19,206 nt of DNA, from NCBI GenBank assembly GCA_040774885.1, contig JAXGTO010000034.1:1-19206 (forward strand), given 5' to 3'. Origin of the DNA: JAXGTO01 sp040774885 (GTDB lineage: Bacteria; Actinomycetota; Coriobacteriia; Coriobacteriales; Eggerthellaceae). The notes beneath the pieces were generated by a model, which saw nothing but the letters and a program-made list of their open reading frames with translations, was not told the DNA's origin and ran no database searches. Position numbers and translations under genes: made by a program. The stretch's first letter is position 1, and each line of letters begins with the position of its first letter. Positions 7,742 through 15,522 of the stretch are shown here, in pieces.

Positions 7742-7750
7742 ATTGTATCA
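7742..7750 (-). promoter_or_regulatory. Candidate extended -10 promoter of rpsA
   Basis: Read on the minus strand the sequence is TGATACAAT, an extended -10 box (TG, one base, TACAAT). No clear -35 is seen at standard spacing, which extended -10 promoters can tolerate. Transcription would start near 7735, giving a leader of about 150 nt before the TTG start. S1 is known in E. coli to control its own translation through its leader; whether that applies here is unknown. Confidence 0.45.
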
Positions 7751-7824
7751 CAGGGCGATAGGAAAGCACCCGCAAATCCACGGAGCGCCCATCGAAGCCG
7801 CCAACGCCTATGGCCAGCGGGCTT

Positions 7825-8688
7825 CTAGACTAAAGATGCATACCAACCGGTGAATGCCGACCCTGCCAACATGGTTATCCAACAGGCCAGTGCGATGGAC
7901 GGTCCGAATGGGATCACCCGCGACAATGCCGTGCCGCCCTCGCCTTCGGGAATATCCCCCCGCGCATCAACAGATGCATCTGCCGGCGAAAAACCGCCGG
8001 CCGTCGGCTGAGCGCTCTCCGTACGCGGAATCAAAGCCGCAACGATGCCGAAGATGCAAGCGACCACGATGAGGAACAGGCACTGCCTCCAACCAAAGAA
8101 GAGGCCGGCGACGAACAAAAGCTTGAGGTCTCCCCCGCCCATGCTTTCGCGACCCATCACTTTATCGGCCAGCAGAACCACCAGCAACAGAGCAACGAAC
8201 ACAACTACGCCGCTGATAATAGATTCGATGGCCAAAGCGATGGCATCCTGACCCAGAAACGCCCCAACGGCCGCGATGTAGGCCGCACGCACCGCTATGG
8301 CAGCCACGATGCAGCCGTTGGGTATCAGGTAAGCATCGATGTCAGTAAGCGATGCCACCAGCAATACGCTGGCAAACGCAGCCATCTCGAATGCTTCCAA
8401 CGAAAACCCGTATCGCATCAGGGTGGTGGCATACACCACCGCGCAAAGCAGTTCGGCGGCAGGATAGCGGCGGGATACGGGAGCGCTGCAATAGCGGCAT
8501 CGTCCCTTGCAGGCAAGCCAACTGAATACCGGAATCAGATCACGCGCTGAAAGAGCGTGGCTACATGCAGGACACCGGCTGCGGCCGAAAACGCCGCCGC
8601 CGTGCACGATGCGCCATGCCAAGCGATTGAGGAAGCTGCCCATGAACAAACCGGCAACCACCGAAACGATGATCAGGAATGCGGACAT
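7825..8688 (-). CDS. Type IV prepilin peptidase (A24 family)
   Basis: This is an integral membrane aspartyl protease that cleaves the leader of type IV prepilins or pseudopilins and often N-methylates the new end. It has 287 residues. The N-terminal domain has a zinc-binding pair of CxxC motifs (CPAC 39-42, CRYC 64-67). The catalytic aspartates are Asp116 in LTDIDAYLIPN and Asp187 in the GGGD motif. Several hydrophobic segments are visible. An unusual soluble stretch of about 40 residues (roughly 215-255, rich in Ala, Pro, Gly) precedes the last membrane segment. The start has GGAAAA a few bases upstream. It follows galU by 33 bp and is the last gene of the ccm operon; no pilin or pilus assembly gene is in the window. 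Confidence 0.93.
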   Translation of the reverse strand: MSAFLIIVSVVAGLFMGSFLNRLAWRIVHGGGVFGRSRCPACSHALSARDLIPVFSWLACKGRCRYCSAPVSRRYPAAELLCAVVYATTLMRYGFSLEAFEMAAFASVLLVASLTDIDAYLIPNGCIVAAIAVRAAYIAAVGAFLGQDAIALAIESIISGVVVFVALLLVVLLADKVMGRESMGGGDLKLLFVAGLFFGWRQCLFLIVVACIFGIVAALIPRTESAQPTAGGFSPADASVDARGDIPEGEGGTALSRVIPFGPSIALACWITMLAGSAFTGWYASLV

Positions 8689-8721
8689 GGGGCTTTTCCG
8701 GCGTACGGACTGGCGAACGGG

Positions 8722-9543
8722 TCAGGCCCGTTCAGCCTGCTTGCGCGCGAATAGGCGGTTGTTGGTATCAAGCCAGCTTTCCACCGTACCGGTGTCGAAG
8801 CCGTCCTCGTCATCGATGACGAGCGCATACATCTCCTCTTCGCGCAAAACGGCATCGAGGGCATCGGTCAACTGGATCTCGCCACCGGCACCGGGTTGGA
8901 CTTCGGCCAGAAGGTCCATGACGCGCGGGGAAAGCAGATAGCGGCCGAATACCGTGAGGTTGCTCGGAGCCTCTTCAGCGGGCGGCTTCTCAACCAAGCC
9001 GTCCACCTTCCACACGTCATCGGACACGGCCCGGCCGGCGATGACCCCGAAACGGCTCACCTGGTCATCGGGCACGGGCAGCACGGCGATGACCGAAGCG
9101 CCATCATGGGCGTCGGACACGGCCTTCATCTTTACCAGCATCTGGTTGTCGGGCACCAGCACGTCGCCCAAAAGCACGAAGAACGGATCGCCGTCCATCT
9201 TGGATGCGGCGCAATGAACCGCATGACCCAAACCCAGCGGCTCGTCTTGGTAGACATAGCTCACATTGAGGTTGCCCGCATGTTGCACGGCGTCTGCATA
9301 GGAGTCTTTGCCCTTTGCGCGCAGCGCGGCTTCCAGCTGCGGGTCAGGGGTGAAGTGAGCCTCGATGCTCTTCTTTTCGCGGCTGTTGATGATTACCACT
9401 TCATCGGCACCGCTGGCCAGGCCCTCTTCGACCACGTACTGGATGGCGGGCTTGTCCACCACCATCAGCATCTCTTTGGGCTGGGCTTTAGTGGCCGGGA
9501 GAAAACGACTTCCCATGCCGGCGGCGGGGATGAGGGCCTTCAT
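8722..9543 (-). CDS. galU: UTP--glucose-1-phosphate uridylyltransferase
   Basis: It makes UDP-glucose from UTP and glucose-1-phosphate, the donor for cell-wall glycans, capsules and glycolipids. The length of 273 residues is close to the family norm. The nucleotide-binding N-terminus PAAGMGSRFLPATKAQPKEM (7-26) is typical, as are DKPAIQYVVEE and LGLGHAV. Its ATG overlaps the stop codon of the ccmD gene (ATGA, 9540-9543), so it is translationally coupled to the cytochrome c maturation operon, an unusual setting for galU. Confidence 0.95.
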   Translation of the reverse strand: MKALIPAAGMGSRFLPATKAQPKEMLMVVDKPAIQYVVEEGLASGADEVVIINSREKKSIEAHFTPDPQLEAALRAKGKDSYADAVQHAGNLNVSYVYQDEPLGLGHAVHCAASKMDGDPFFVLLGDVLVPDNQMLVKMKAVSDAHDGASVIAVLPVPDDQVSRFGVIAGRAVSDDVWKVDGLVEKPPAEEAPSNLTVFGRYLLSPRVMDLLAEVQPGAGGEIQLTDALDAVLREEEMYALVIDDEDGFDTGTVESWLDTNNRLFARKQAERA

Positions 9544-9734
9544 CGAGCCTCTCCCTCATCTATCTTGGCCAGGGACTCTTCGAGAACGGCCATCTGGGCC
9601 TCGGTCTTCTTCAGTTTGATGGTGATGAACACCACGTACGCCAGAAGGCACAGCCACATGAGCACGTAGGCCGCGATCACATAGGGCGCGGACGGCAGGA
9701 TGGTCGCATAAATCTGTTCGAGAACCGAATTCAT
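9540..9734 (-). CDS. ccmD: CcmD-like small membrane protein of heme export
   Basis: The protein has 64 residues with one transmembrane segment (about 17-39) followed by a charged cytoplasmic-type tail (KLKKTEAQM...). This is the normal shape of CcmD, which joins the CcmABC complex and helps release holo-CcmE. CcmD proteins are poorly conserved in sequence, so the call rests on size, topology and position directly after ccmC (13 bp gap). A GAGGAG ribosome binding site precedes the ATG. It overlaps galU by 4 bp. Confidence 0.85.
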   Translation of the reverse strand: MNSVLEQIYATILPSAPYVIAAYVLMWLCLLAYVVFITIKLKKTEAQMAVLEESLAKIDEGEAR

Positions 9735-9747
9735 TTCACTTCACTCC

Positions 9748-10542
9748 TCAGGCACGGCGCGCCGCGATGCGGCGCCGGTCATCATCGACGGCTTCTTTCA
9801 GGGCATCCATGCGCTCTCCCAAAAGCTCGGAACGCAGGCGCAGGCGGAACAACCCATAGGCGATGCAGAACATGCCGAACATGGCCAACATGAGCGGCAA
9901 CATCATATCGGGCGACAACCCGGAATCGGTACGGAAAATAGTGGGATGCACGCCCGAAGGAACCAAACGCGTGATCATGAAGCAGATGGGCGCATCGACG
10001 AAGGCGATGATTCCGAAGACGCTGGCATACGTGGCGCGGCGCTCGGGGTCATCGACCGCCGTGCGCAAGATGAAGTAGCCGAACACCAGCAGCATCAAGA
10101 TGAAATACGTGGTCAGACGCGGTTCCCACGTCCACCACACGCCCCACTCGAAGCGCTCCCACATCTCGCCGGAGCACATGGTCATGACGATGAACACCAA
10201 CGCTATCTGAGTGGCCACCTTGCCGCGGACGTCGAAAGCGTGCTCGCGGGTCATAAGGAAACGGATGCCGTAGTAAGCCGTGAACGCCAGCGCAATGAAG
10301 CTGGTGATGGCGACGGGCATATGGAAATAGAAGATCTTCTGGCTGAACAGCAGCTGGTTGGACACCATCTGATCGCCGATGAGCTCGACGCCATCGACCG
10401 ATGCGCCGTTCACCAAACTGGCCGTGGTGAATGCGAGCACGAAGCCCAACGCCGTAAGCAAGGCGCCCACCACCAAAGCGGCCGGAGCCAGTTTGTCGCA
10501 TCTTCCGCCCACGCGGGGCAGTTTGACGGGCTTGGAAGCCAT
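9748..10542 (-). CDS. ccmC: Heme exporter CcmC (heme-handling WWD-domain protein)
   Basis: This membrane protein presents heme to CcmE in System I cytochrome c maturation. It has 264 residues with six predicted hydrophobic segments. The WWD heme-handling motif is at 133-144 (WGVWWTWEPRLT; the usual Asp before PRLT is Glu here). The two flanking histidines of the family are His74 (FYFHMP) and His199 (GVHP). The ATG at 10542 has AGGAAGGAAA just upstream. An in-frame ATG at 10602 would add a basic 20-residue leader that looks non-native. It lies between ccmB (60 bp upstream) and ccmD (13 bp downstream). Confidence 0.95.
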   Translation of the reverse strand: MASKPVKLPRVGGRCDKLAPAALVVGALLTALGFVLAFTTASLVNGASVDGVELIGDQMVSNQLLFSQKIFYFHMPVAITSFIALAFTAYYGIRFLMTREHAFDVRGKVATQIALVFIVMTMCSGEMWERFEWGVWWTWEPRLTTYFILMLLVFGYFILRTAVDDPERRATYASVFGIIAFVDAPICFMITRLVPSGVHPTIFRTDSGLSPDMMLPLMLAMFGMFCIAYGLFRLRLRSELLGERMDALKEAVDDDRRRIAARRA

Positions 10543-10602
10543 TCGTTTCCTTCCTCTTCTTCGCTCTGCGCAAAGCGGAAGCGCAGGGCAATCGAAGCGC
10601 AC

Positions 10603-11319
10603 TCAGGCGCTGATAACGAAATCGTACAGAACCCAACTGAGCAGCAACATTATCACATCGTAGCCGCCCGCCAGCATAAGCGACTGGAAATACGTGTCCA
10701 TAGCCGCATCTCCGCCCACCAACACCACGGAAGTGGCGCTGACGCAGGCATAGAGCAACGGGAATATCAGGGGGATGAACAGCACGGCCAGCAAGACATC
10801 CTTGCCGCGCGTATTGACCGTGATGGTTGAAAGCAGGGTGCCGATGCCCGCGATGCCGATGGTTCCCACCAACAGAGGCCCCACAATCATCGGCCAGGTT
10901 TCAGCCGGCGAGGTGGTGGTAAGGAAGAAGAAGTAGAACAGCGGCACGGCGATGATCTCGACAACCAGCAAGAACAGCAAGTTGCTGGTAGCTTTGGCCA
11001 GAAAGATGACGCTGCGATCGAGCGGCACCAACAAGATGCCTTCCAGGCAGCCTTCGTCTTTTTCATGCTGGAAGCTGCGGTTGAGGCCCAACAGGCTGGT
11101 AAACACGATGAGCGCCCACAGCAGGCCGCCGGCCATCTGCAGGATATCGTAGTAGCTCGAGGTCTGCGCCAGCGCGGCACCGTATACCACCAACACCAAC
11201 AGCGCGTAGATGCCCATGGAAGTGAGCATTTCCTTGGTGCGGAATTCTTGCACCAAATCCTTTTTGAGCAGCGTGACGTACTGCTGCGCAGTGCTGGGTT
11301 TGCGGATTTCAACGGCCAT
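10603..11319 (-). CDS. ccmB: Heme exporter CcmB (ABC permease)
   Basis: This is the membrane subunit that, with the ATPase CcmA, powers release of heme-loaded CcmE from CcmCD. It has 238 residues with six hydrophobic segments. The N-terminal YVTLLKKDLVQEFRTKE segment and the SFQHEKDEGCLEGILLVPLD block match the CcmB family (ERERGTLEGLLLAPLD-like). The ATG at 11319 follows the ccmA stop codon by a single base, with a GGGGGTGG ribosome binding site within the ccmA end. A longer in-frame start at 11370 would lie inside ccmA and is less likely. Confidence 0.94.
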   Translation of the reverse strand: MAVEIRKPSTAQQYVTLLKKDLVQEFRTKEMLTSMGIYALLVLVVYGAALAQTSSYYDILQMAGGLLWALIVFTSLLGLNRSFQHEKDEGCLEGILLVPLDRSVIFLAKATSNLLFLLVVEIIAVPLFYFFFLTTTSPAETWPMIVGPLLVGTIGIAGIGTLLSTITVNTRGKDVLLAVLFIPLIFPLLYACVSATSVVLVGGDAAMDTYFQSLMLAGGYDVIMLLLSWVLYDFVISA

Positions 11320-11320
11320 G

Positions 11321-12040
11321 CTAGGCCACCCCCATGCCCACGGTCTCATGGTACACGCGCGCAAAGGCATCGTAGTCGATTTCTTCGCGCGGCTGGAAGA
11401 GCACTTGCTGGCCGCGCGCCATCACCAAGGCATGCGTGCAGGCCTCGAAGCCCTTGCGAAGGTCATGGCTCACCATGACGAATGTGCGCCCTTCGCGCAC
11501 CCCGGCGATGAGCTCGTCGAAGATCTCGACGGCATGCGGGTCGAGGCCGGAATACGGTTCGTCGAGCAACACCACGTCGGGGTCATGGATGAGGGCGCGC
11601 GCGATGGACAGGCGCTGGGTCATGCCACGTGAAAAAGTGCGCGCCACATCGAGGCGCCGATGATCGAGCTCCACGGCATCGAGCATCTGGCGCACCCGGG
11701 CGGAAGCATCCTGGATGCCGTAGAGCCGCGCGGTCAGCAGCAGGTTCTCTTCTGCCGTGAGATCGGGATAGATCATCGATTTATGCGAGATCATGCCGAT
11801 GTGGCCGCGTGCTTCATCGGGTTCGTCCTTGAGGTCGATTCCCGCAAGGTGTATAGACCCCTTGGTCGGCCGGCTGAGCGTGGCCAGCATGCGCAGCAGC
11901 GTGGTCTTCCCCGCCCCGTTGGGGCCGAAGATGGAAAGAAAGGCACCTTGCGGCACGCTCAAGGTGAGCCCGTCTACCGCGCGACGGGTGCCGAACGTCT
12001 TGCAGACGCCGTCGAGCTCGATTGCCGGCTCACCGACCAT
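11321..12040 (-). CDS. ccmA: Heme exporter ATP-binding protein CcmA
   Basis: This is the ABC ATPase of the CcmAB complex. With this start it has 239 residues. Walker A GPNGAGKTT is at 39-47, the ABC signature appears as SRGMTQRLSIARAL from about 137 (the Ccm-type SxGM form), Walker B is VVLLDEP at 156-162, and an SHD switch histidine follows. The Q-loop position reads ISHKSM, with His where most transporters have Gln, as is common in CcmA. The ATG at 12040 is backed by AAAAGGAGG 9 nt upstream. It overlaps the end of ccmF by 11 bp, which suggests coupled translation. The in-frame extension to 12178 lies inside ccmF and is rejected. Confidence 0.95.
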   Translation of the reverse strand: MVGEPAIELDGVCKTFGTRRAVDGLTLSVPQGAFLSIFGPNGAGKTTLLRMLATLSRPTKGSIHLAGIDLKDEPDEARGHIGMISHKSMIYPDLTAEENLLLTARLYGIQDASARVRQMLDAVELDHRRLDVARTFSRGMTQRLSIARALIHDPDVVLLDEPYSGLDPHAVEIFDELIAGVREGRTFVMVSHDLRKGFEACTHALVMARGQQVLFQPREEIDYDAFARVYHETVGMGVA

Positions 12041-14270
12041 CGGCGGAAGCCTCCTTTTCGGGCGCGGATGCGACGGACTCGTCAGAAGCATCTTCGGCGG
12101 AATCGGCGCTTTCGGGCAAGGGATCAAGCGCCTTGTGAGACTTGCGGCGCCCGAAAGCCGCCAGTGCAATTCCCACAACCAGCAGGCCGAAGCCCACCCA
12201 AACGAAGCTGATCAGCGGATTGACGCGCACATCCATGCTGAACGACCCGGCGGTGTTGGTGCCCTTGTATACCACGAACAAGTCCTCTTGCGGCAAGCTG
12301 ATCACACCGGCGATCTGCTTTGTCTGCTGGGTGGACTGAACCAGCTGGATGCTGGGAGACACATGGCCCAGGTAGCTGCCGTCTTTGTACACATCGAATT
12401 CGACCGTGTAGTAGATATCGTTTCCACTGGATGATTGGTCGATGCTGTTGCCGGTATAGCTCAACGTGTAATCGTTGATGGTGAAGTCCTCAGCGGTGTC
12501 GCTTTCCTTGTCATACGAGATGTAGTCGGTCTTTTCGGTGACGAACATGGCCGATCCGATAAGCCCCACCAAGATGACGGCCATGGCCAGATGCGCGATA
12601 TAGCCGCCGTATGTGGAAGCGTGCGAGCCGGCCATCTTGAAGAAGCCGAGCACCGGATTGCATCCATGCTTCTTGGCCCATGCGCCGGTGTTGCGCGCAA
12701 TGAGGAACAGCATGTTGAAGAAGATGAGGCTGGCCACGGCAAAGCCCACCACGGCGAGTCCCTTGTAATACCAGGCGGGTCCTTCGGCCGAAAGACCGGT
12801 GGCGAACGAGTCATTCCCCGAAACGATGGCATCGTAGGCCGGCGAAAGCACGGTGAAGAAGTAGACCATCAAAGCGGCGAAGAGCACCGCAGCGCAAATG
12901 CCGGGTACCTTGGCCCGTTTCAAGAACGCAGCTTTGTCGGTCCTGCTCCAGCCCAGAAGCGGGCAAACAGCCAGCACCAAGCAGTAGAGAATGCCCAGCG
13001 GACGAGCGACGGCATTGTAGGTGCCCGCCGAAAGCGAACTGCCGCCGAAGGGCATCCAACTGGGAAGCGCGCTGGCCACCGTAAGGTAGAGAAGCACGAA
13101 GGCGAAGACCACCATGATGACGTTGTTGAAGTAATAGGCAGCATCGCGCGACAACAAGTTGTCGACATCCTCATCGGCTTGGTTTTTGGGCGCGAACTTC
13201 TTCCATCGCAGGGCCAAGCCGATAACGCCAGCCAGGACCGACAGCACGATGAGCGAACCGAACAAGACGAGTGAGACCGAATCGCCATCGAAGGCATGGA
13301 CCGATTCCACCAGACCGGAACGGGTGATGAAGGTGCCGGTAACTACGAACGCGAACGTAAGGCATGCGCACATGATGCCCCAGCGTTTGAATGCACCGCG
13401 TCGGCGGTACACCGTGAAGCTGTGCAGCAGAGCCAAACCGACGAGCCACGGGAGCAGGCTGGCGTTTTCCACAGCGTCCCAGCCCCAGTAGCCGCCCCAT
13501 CCGAGCACCACGTAGGCCCAGATGGCGCCCAGGCCGATACCGATGGTGAGGAACCACCAGGAAACCACGGCGTAACGCTGGCTCTTGCGAACCCAGGTGT
13601 CGCTCGAATCGCCCACGATGAGCGTGCCGATGGCGAATGCGAAGGGAACGGTAAGGCCGGCATATCCGACGAACAACGTGGGAGGATGCACGGCCATGGC
13701 CCAATGCTCGAGCAAGGCGTTCATTCCCCACAATGATGCAGCACCGGTAAGGTTGCCATTGGCATCGAAGTACTTGGCGTCAAGCGCGGTGAAGGGCATG
13801 TTGTCTTCGGAGAACAGCAAGATGCCCACGAAGCCCACCAGCACGAACTGCATGACCAACAGGGCCATGGAATCGATCTCTTCGACCTTTTTCATATTGC
13901 GCACTGCAACGATCACTTGGAACAGCGAGATGAGCCAGGCCCAGAACAGAAGGGAACCCTGCCTGCCTTCCCACAGTCCGCTGATGCGATAGAGAATTCC
14001 CAGCCAGCCATCCGCATGCGACTGGTTTTTAACCACGTACTCAATGGAGGTATCGCCCGTCAGGAAGCAATACACCAAAATGCCGCAGCACAAAGTGAGC
14101 GCAGCAAAGGTGAGGATGGGCGCGATGTGGCCGCCCCACATGAGCGTGGCGCCCGGTCCAGCGGGATTGCGGCGATTGAGGATGAAGCCCACCAAAAGGC
14201 AGACGATGGACACGAGAACGCCGGCAAAAGCGACGAGCAGGCCGATGAGGCCGATGAATGAAAGACCCAT
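12030..14270 (-). CDS. ccmF: Cytochrome c heme lyase subunit CcmF
   Basis: This is the large membrane protein that takes heme from CcmE and attaches it to the CXXCH motif of exported apocytochromes. It has 746 residues with many membrane segments. Visible signatures: LWEGRQGSLLFW (99-110), HPPTLFVGY (195-203) with a conserved heme-ligand histidine, and the WWD motif WGGYWGWDAVENASLLPW (258-275). The C-terminus has an external soluble domain (after about 560), one last membrane helix and a charged tail rich in Glu, Ser and Ala. The ATG at 14270 has AGGAA 8 nt upstream. It follows ccmE by 10 bp. No ccmH is seen, so CcmF may act without it here, as in the variant System I. Confidence 0.96.
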   Translation of the reverse strand: MGLSFIGLIGLLVAFAGVLVSIVCLLVGFILNRRNPAGPGATLMWGGHIAPILTFAALTLCCGILVYCFLTGDTSIEYVVKNQSHADGWLGILYRISGLWEGRQGSLLFWAWLISLFQVIVAVRNMKKVEEIDSMALLVMQFVLVGFVGILLFSEDNMPFTALDAKYFDANGNLTGAASLWGMNALLEHWAMAVHPPTLFVGYAGLTVPFAFAIGTLIVGDSSDTWVRKSQRYAVVSWWFLTIGIGLGAIWAYVVLGWGGYWGWDAVENASLLPWLVGLALLHSFTVYRRRGAFKRWGIMCACLTFAFVVTGTFITRSGLVESVHAFDGDSVSLVLFGSLIVLSVLAGVIGLALRWKKFAPKNQADEDVDNLLSRDAAYYFNNVIMVVFAFVLLYLTVASALPSWMPFGGSSLSAGTYNAVARPLGILYCLVLAVCPLLGWSRTDKAAFLKRAKVPGICAAVLFAALMVYFFTVLSPAYDAIVSGNDSFATGLSAEGPAWYYKGLAVVGFAVASLIFFNMLFLIARNTGAWAKKHGCNPVLGFFKMAGSHASTYGGYIAHLAMAVILVGLIGSAMFVTEKTDYISYDKESDTAEDFTINDYTLSYTGNSIDQSSSGNDIYYTVEFDVYKDGSYLGHVSPSIQLVQSTQQTKQIAGVISLPQEDLFVVYKGTNTAGSFSMDVRVNPLISFVWVGFGLLVVGIALAAFGRRKSHKALDPLPESADSAEDASDESVASAPEKEASADGR

Positions 14271-14280
14271 GAATGTATTC

Positions 14281-14946
14281 CTAACCCTGCAAAGCGACGT
14301 CGTCAGCGGAGAATGTACCGTCTGACCCTAAATGTCCGGTAAGAACCAACGTGGCACCATCGGATGCGGCATCGTCGGACAAAGCGCCGTCGTAGGCGAC
14401 GGGCATCTGAGCCGAACCGTCGGCCTCGGTCAACACAAAACGCGGCGTTGATCCAGCGGCGGTCATGGTACCAGCCTGCACCTGACCCGTAACCTTCACG
14501 GTCTTATCGTAGATGGAATCGCCGTAGCCGAGCAGCTGCGACACGCCGATGGCGTCCGTGGAGCTTTCGTATTTGCTGGGGCATTTGGTAACGAGCTCGC
14601 TGCACTGCAGCACGCCGTCGCTGCCGATCTTGCCGGTGCAAATGGCTGTGACGTCGTTGCCGAATGTGGAAGCCACGCCGCCGTCATATTGGACGTCGAC
14701 GGTTGCCCCCGCGTTGTCGGGATCATAGATGGAAAACGAGAGCACGTTGCCTTCGGTGGTATAAGAATTCTCTACCACATTGCCGCTCACCTGTACCCGC
14801 TGATCGACATACTGGCCGCTGGCGGCATCTTCTACCGATACGGTTTTGGCAGCGCTGCTGCCCCCCACCACAGCCAGCACGACCACCATCACGATGATGA
14901 TGATGCCGGTGACGATGATGAGTCGTTTTTTCGTCTTGGCGTTCAT
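14281..14946 (-). CDS. ccmE: Heme chaperone CcmE, CXXXY variant with a second OB-like domain
   Basis: CcmE carries heme covalently from CcmC to CcmF outside the membrane. The protein has 221 residues, longer than the usual ~150. It has an N-terminal membrane anchor (about 8-30), then an OB-like domain (about 35-130). The heme-attachment motif is Cys122-Pro-Ser-Lys-Tyr126 in LVTKCPSKY, where classical CcmE has H-x-x-x-Y. A second OB-like repeat (about 148-221) follows: TVKVTGQVQAGT and LTGHLGSDG echo RVQVSGNVVEN and CTGKIGSDG of the first, but it lacks the CXXXY segment. The start at 14946 has GGAGGG upstream; the longer frame to 15168 runs through the promoter region and is rejected. It is first in the operon. 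Confidence 0.92.
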   Translation of the reverse strand: MNAKTKKRLIIVTGIIIIVMVVVLAVVGGSSAAKTVSVEDAASGQYVDQRVQVSGNVVENSYTTEGNVLSFSIYDPDNAGATVDVQYDGGVASTFGNDVTAICTGKIGSDGVLQCSELVTKCPSKYESSTDAIGVSQLLGYGDSIYDKTVKVTGQVQAGTMTAAGSTPRFVLTEADGSAQMPVAYDGALSDDAASDGATLVLTGHLGSDGTFSADDVALQG

Positions 14947-15042
14947 AGACTCTGTTTCCCTCCTGGATTCCGGGCCCTCGCGCTCGGTATTGCTTCGGAC
15001 CATCATACGGCACCGCAGCGCTCCCATACGCCGTTTGAACGC

Positions 15043-15150
15043 ATTGTAAGGAAAAACCGCATCTCTATCATCACCCTGTAGGGGGGATTTCGCATACCCC
15101 TTTCGGGTAGAGTCCCACTCGAGCATAACAACACCATGCCAACGGGGCAT
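15043..15150 (-). promoter_or_regulatory. Candidate ccm operon promoter with nearby inverted repeats
   Basis: On the minus strand TACAAT (15048-15043) is a good -10 box with no good -35, as expected for an activator-dependent promoter. Upstream are three perfect short inverted repeats: CCCTGTAGGG (15074-15083, about 42 bp upstream of the predicted transcription start), TACCC-N5-GGGTA (15095-15109) and ATGCC-N5-GGCAT (15136-15150). One or more could bind a redox or metal regulator. No gene is visible in the rest of 14947-15273 apart from the tRNA promoter. All of this is inferred from sequence shape. Confidence 0.35.
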
Positions 15151-15215
15151 AGGCCGTCTTGGCTTCACTGCGCTTTCGATGCAGCACTGGCTTGACCATA
15201 CTATCCATCATGCGT

Positions 15216-15244
15216 TTGACAAGCGACGGGCATACGGGCAAAAT
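15216..15244 (+). promoter_or_regulatory. Promoter of tRNA-Ala
   Basis: A perfect -35 box TTGACA (15216-15221) is followed after exactly 17 bp by CAAAAT (15239-15244). The predicted start near 15251 lies about 23 nt before the tRNA. Confidence 0.75.
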
Positions 15245-15273
15245 ACGTTCTTGCCGCTTTACGCGGTCCCTTC

Positions 15274-15349
15274 GGGGATGTAGCTCAGTTGGGAGAGCGC
15301 AGCGTTCGCAACGCTGAGGTCGTGGGTTCGATCCCCATCATCTCCACCA
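15274..15349 (+). tRNA. tRNA-Ala (anticodon CGC)
   Basis: The 76 nt include an encoded CCA end. The acceptor stem GGGGATG pairs with CATCTCC and contains the G3:U70 wobble pair that identifies alanine tRNA. The D arm is GCTC...GAGC. The anticodon stem is CAGCG/CGCTG with loop TTCGCAA, so the anticodon is CGC (15307-15309), reading GCG. The T arm is GTGGG-TTCGATC-CCCAT. All stems pair fully. Confidence 0.97.
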
Positions 15350-15357
15350 CGCATGAT

Positions 15358-15390
15358 ATGCGGGCCCCGCAAAGGGCCCGCATTTGCTTT
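15358..15390 (+). terminator. Intrinsic terminator after tRNA-Ala
   Basis: ATGCGGGCCC and GGGCCCGCAT form a perfect 10 bp stem around a 6 nt loop, followed by TTTGCTTT. It starts 9 nt after the tRNA and separates it from the gene at 15523. Confidence 0.85.
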
Positions 15391-15522
15391 ATCAACGAGC
15401 GCACCCGCCCATCCAAGTCATTTATCCGAACCGGCATCTCGCTATTTGGATGAGCTGTCCTGAGTAACCTCATGCTACGCTTAGCGAACAGCTGAGTTTG
15501 CCCTTGTCCATCAGGAGGAATC

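Noticed and set aside
12041..12178. N-terminal extension of CcmA inside ccmF
   Set aside because: The extra 46 residues are the frame-shifted image of the ccmF end; the start at 12040 has a strong AAAAGGAGG site.
12435..13736. Plus-strand frames of 279 and 146 codons opposite ccmF
   Set aside because: Antisense shadows; composition is rich in His, Gln and Glu as expected from reversed hydrophobic codons, and ccmF is clear on the other strand.
14947..15168. N-terminal extension of CcmE by 74 residues
   Set aside because: It would put coding sequence over the likely promoter and several inverted repeats; the downstream ATG has a good ribosome binding site and is directly followed by a typical membrane anchor.
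15274..15349. tRNA-Ala as an integration site for a mobile element
   Set aside because: No integrase gene and no second copy of the tRNA 3' end is visible in the window.
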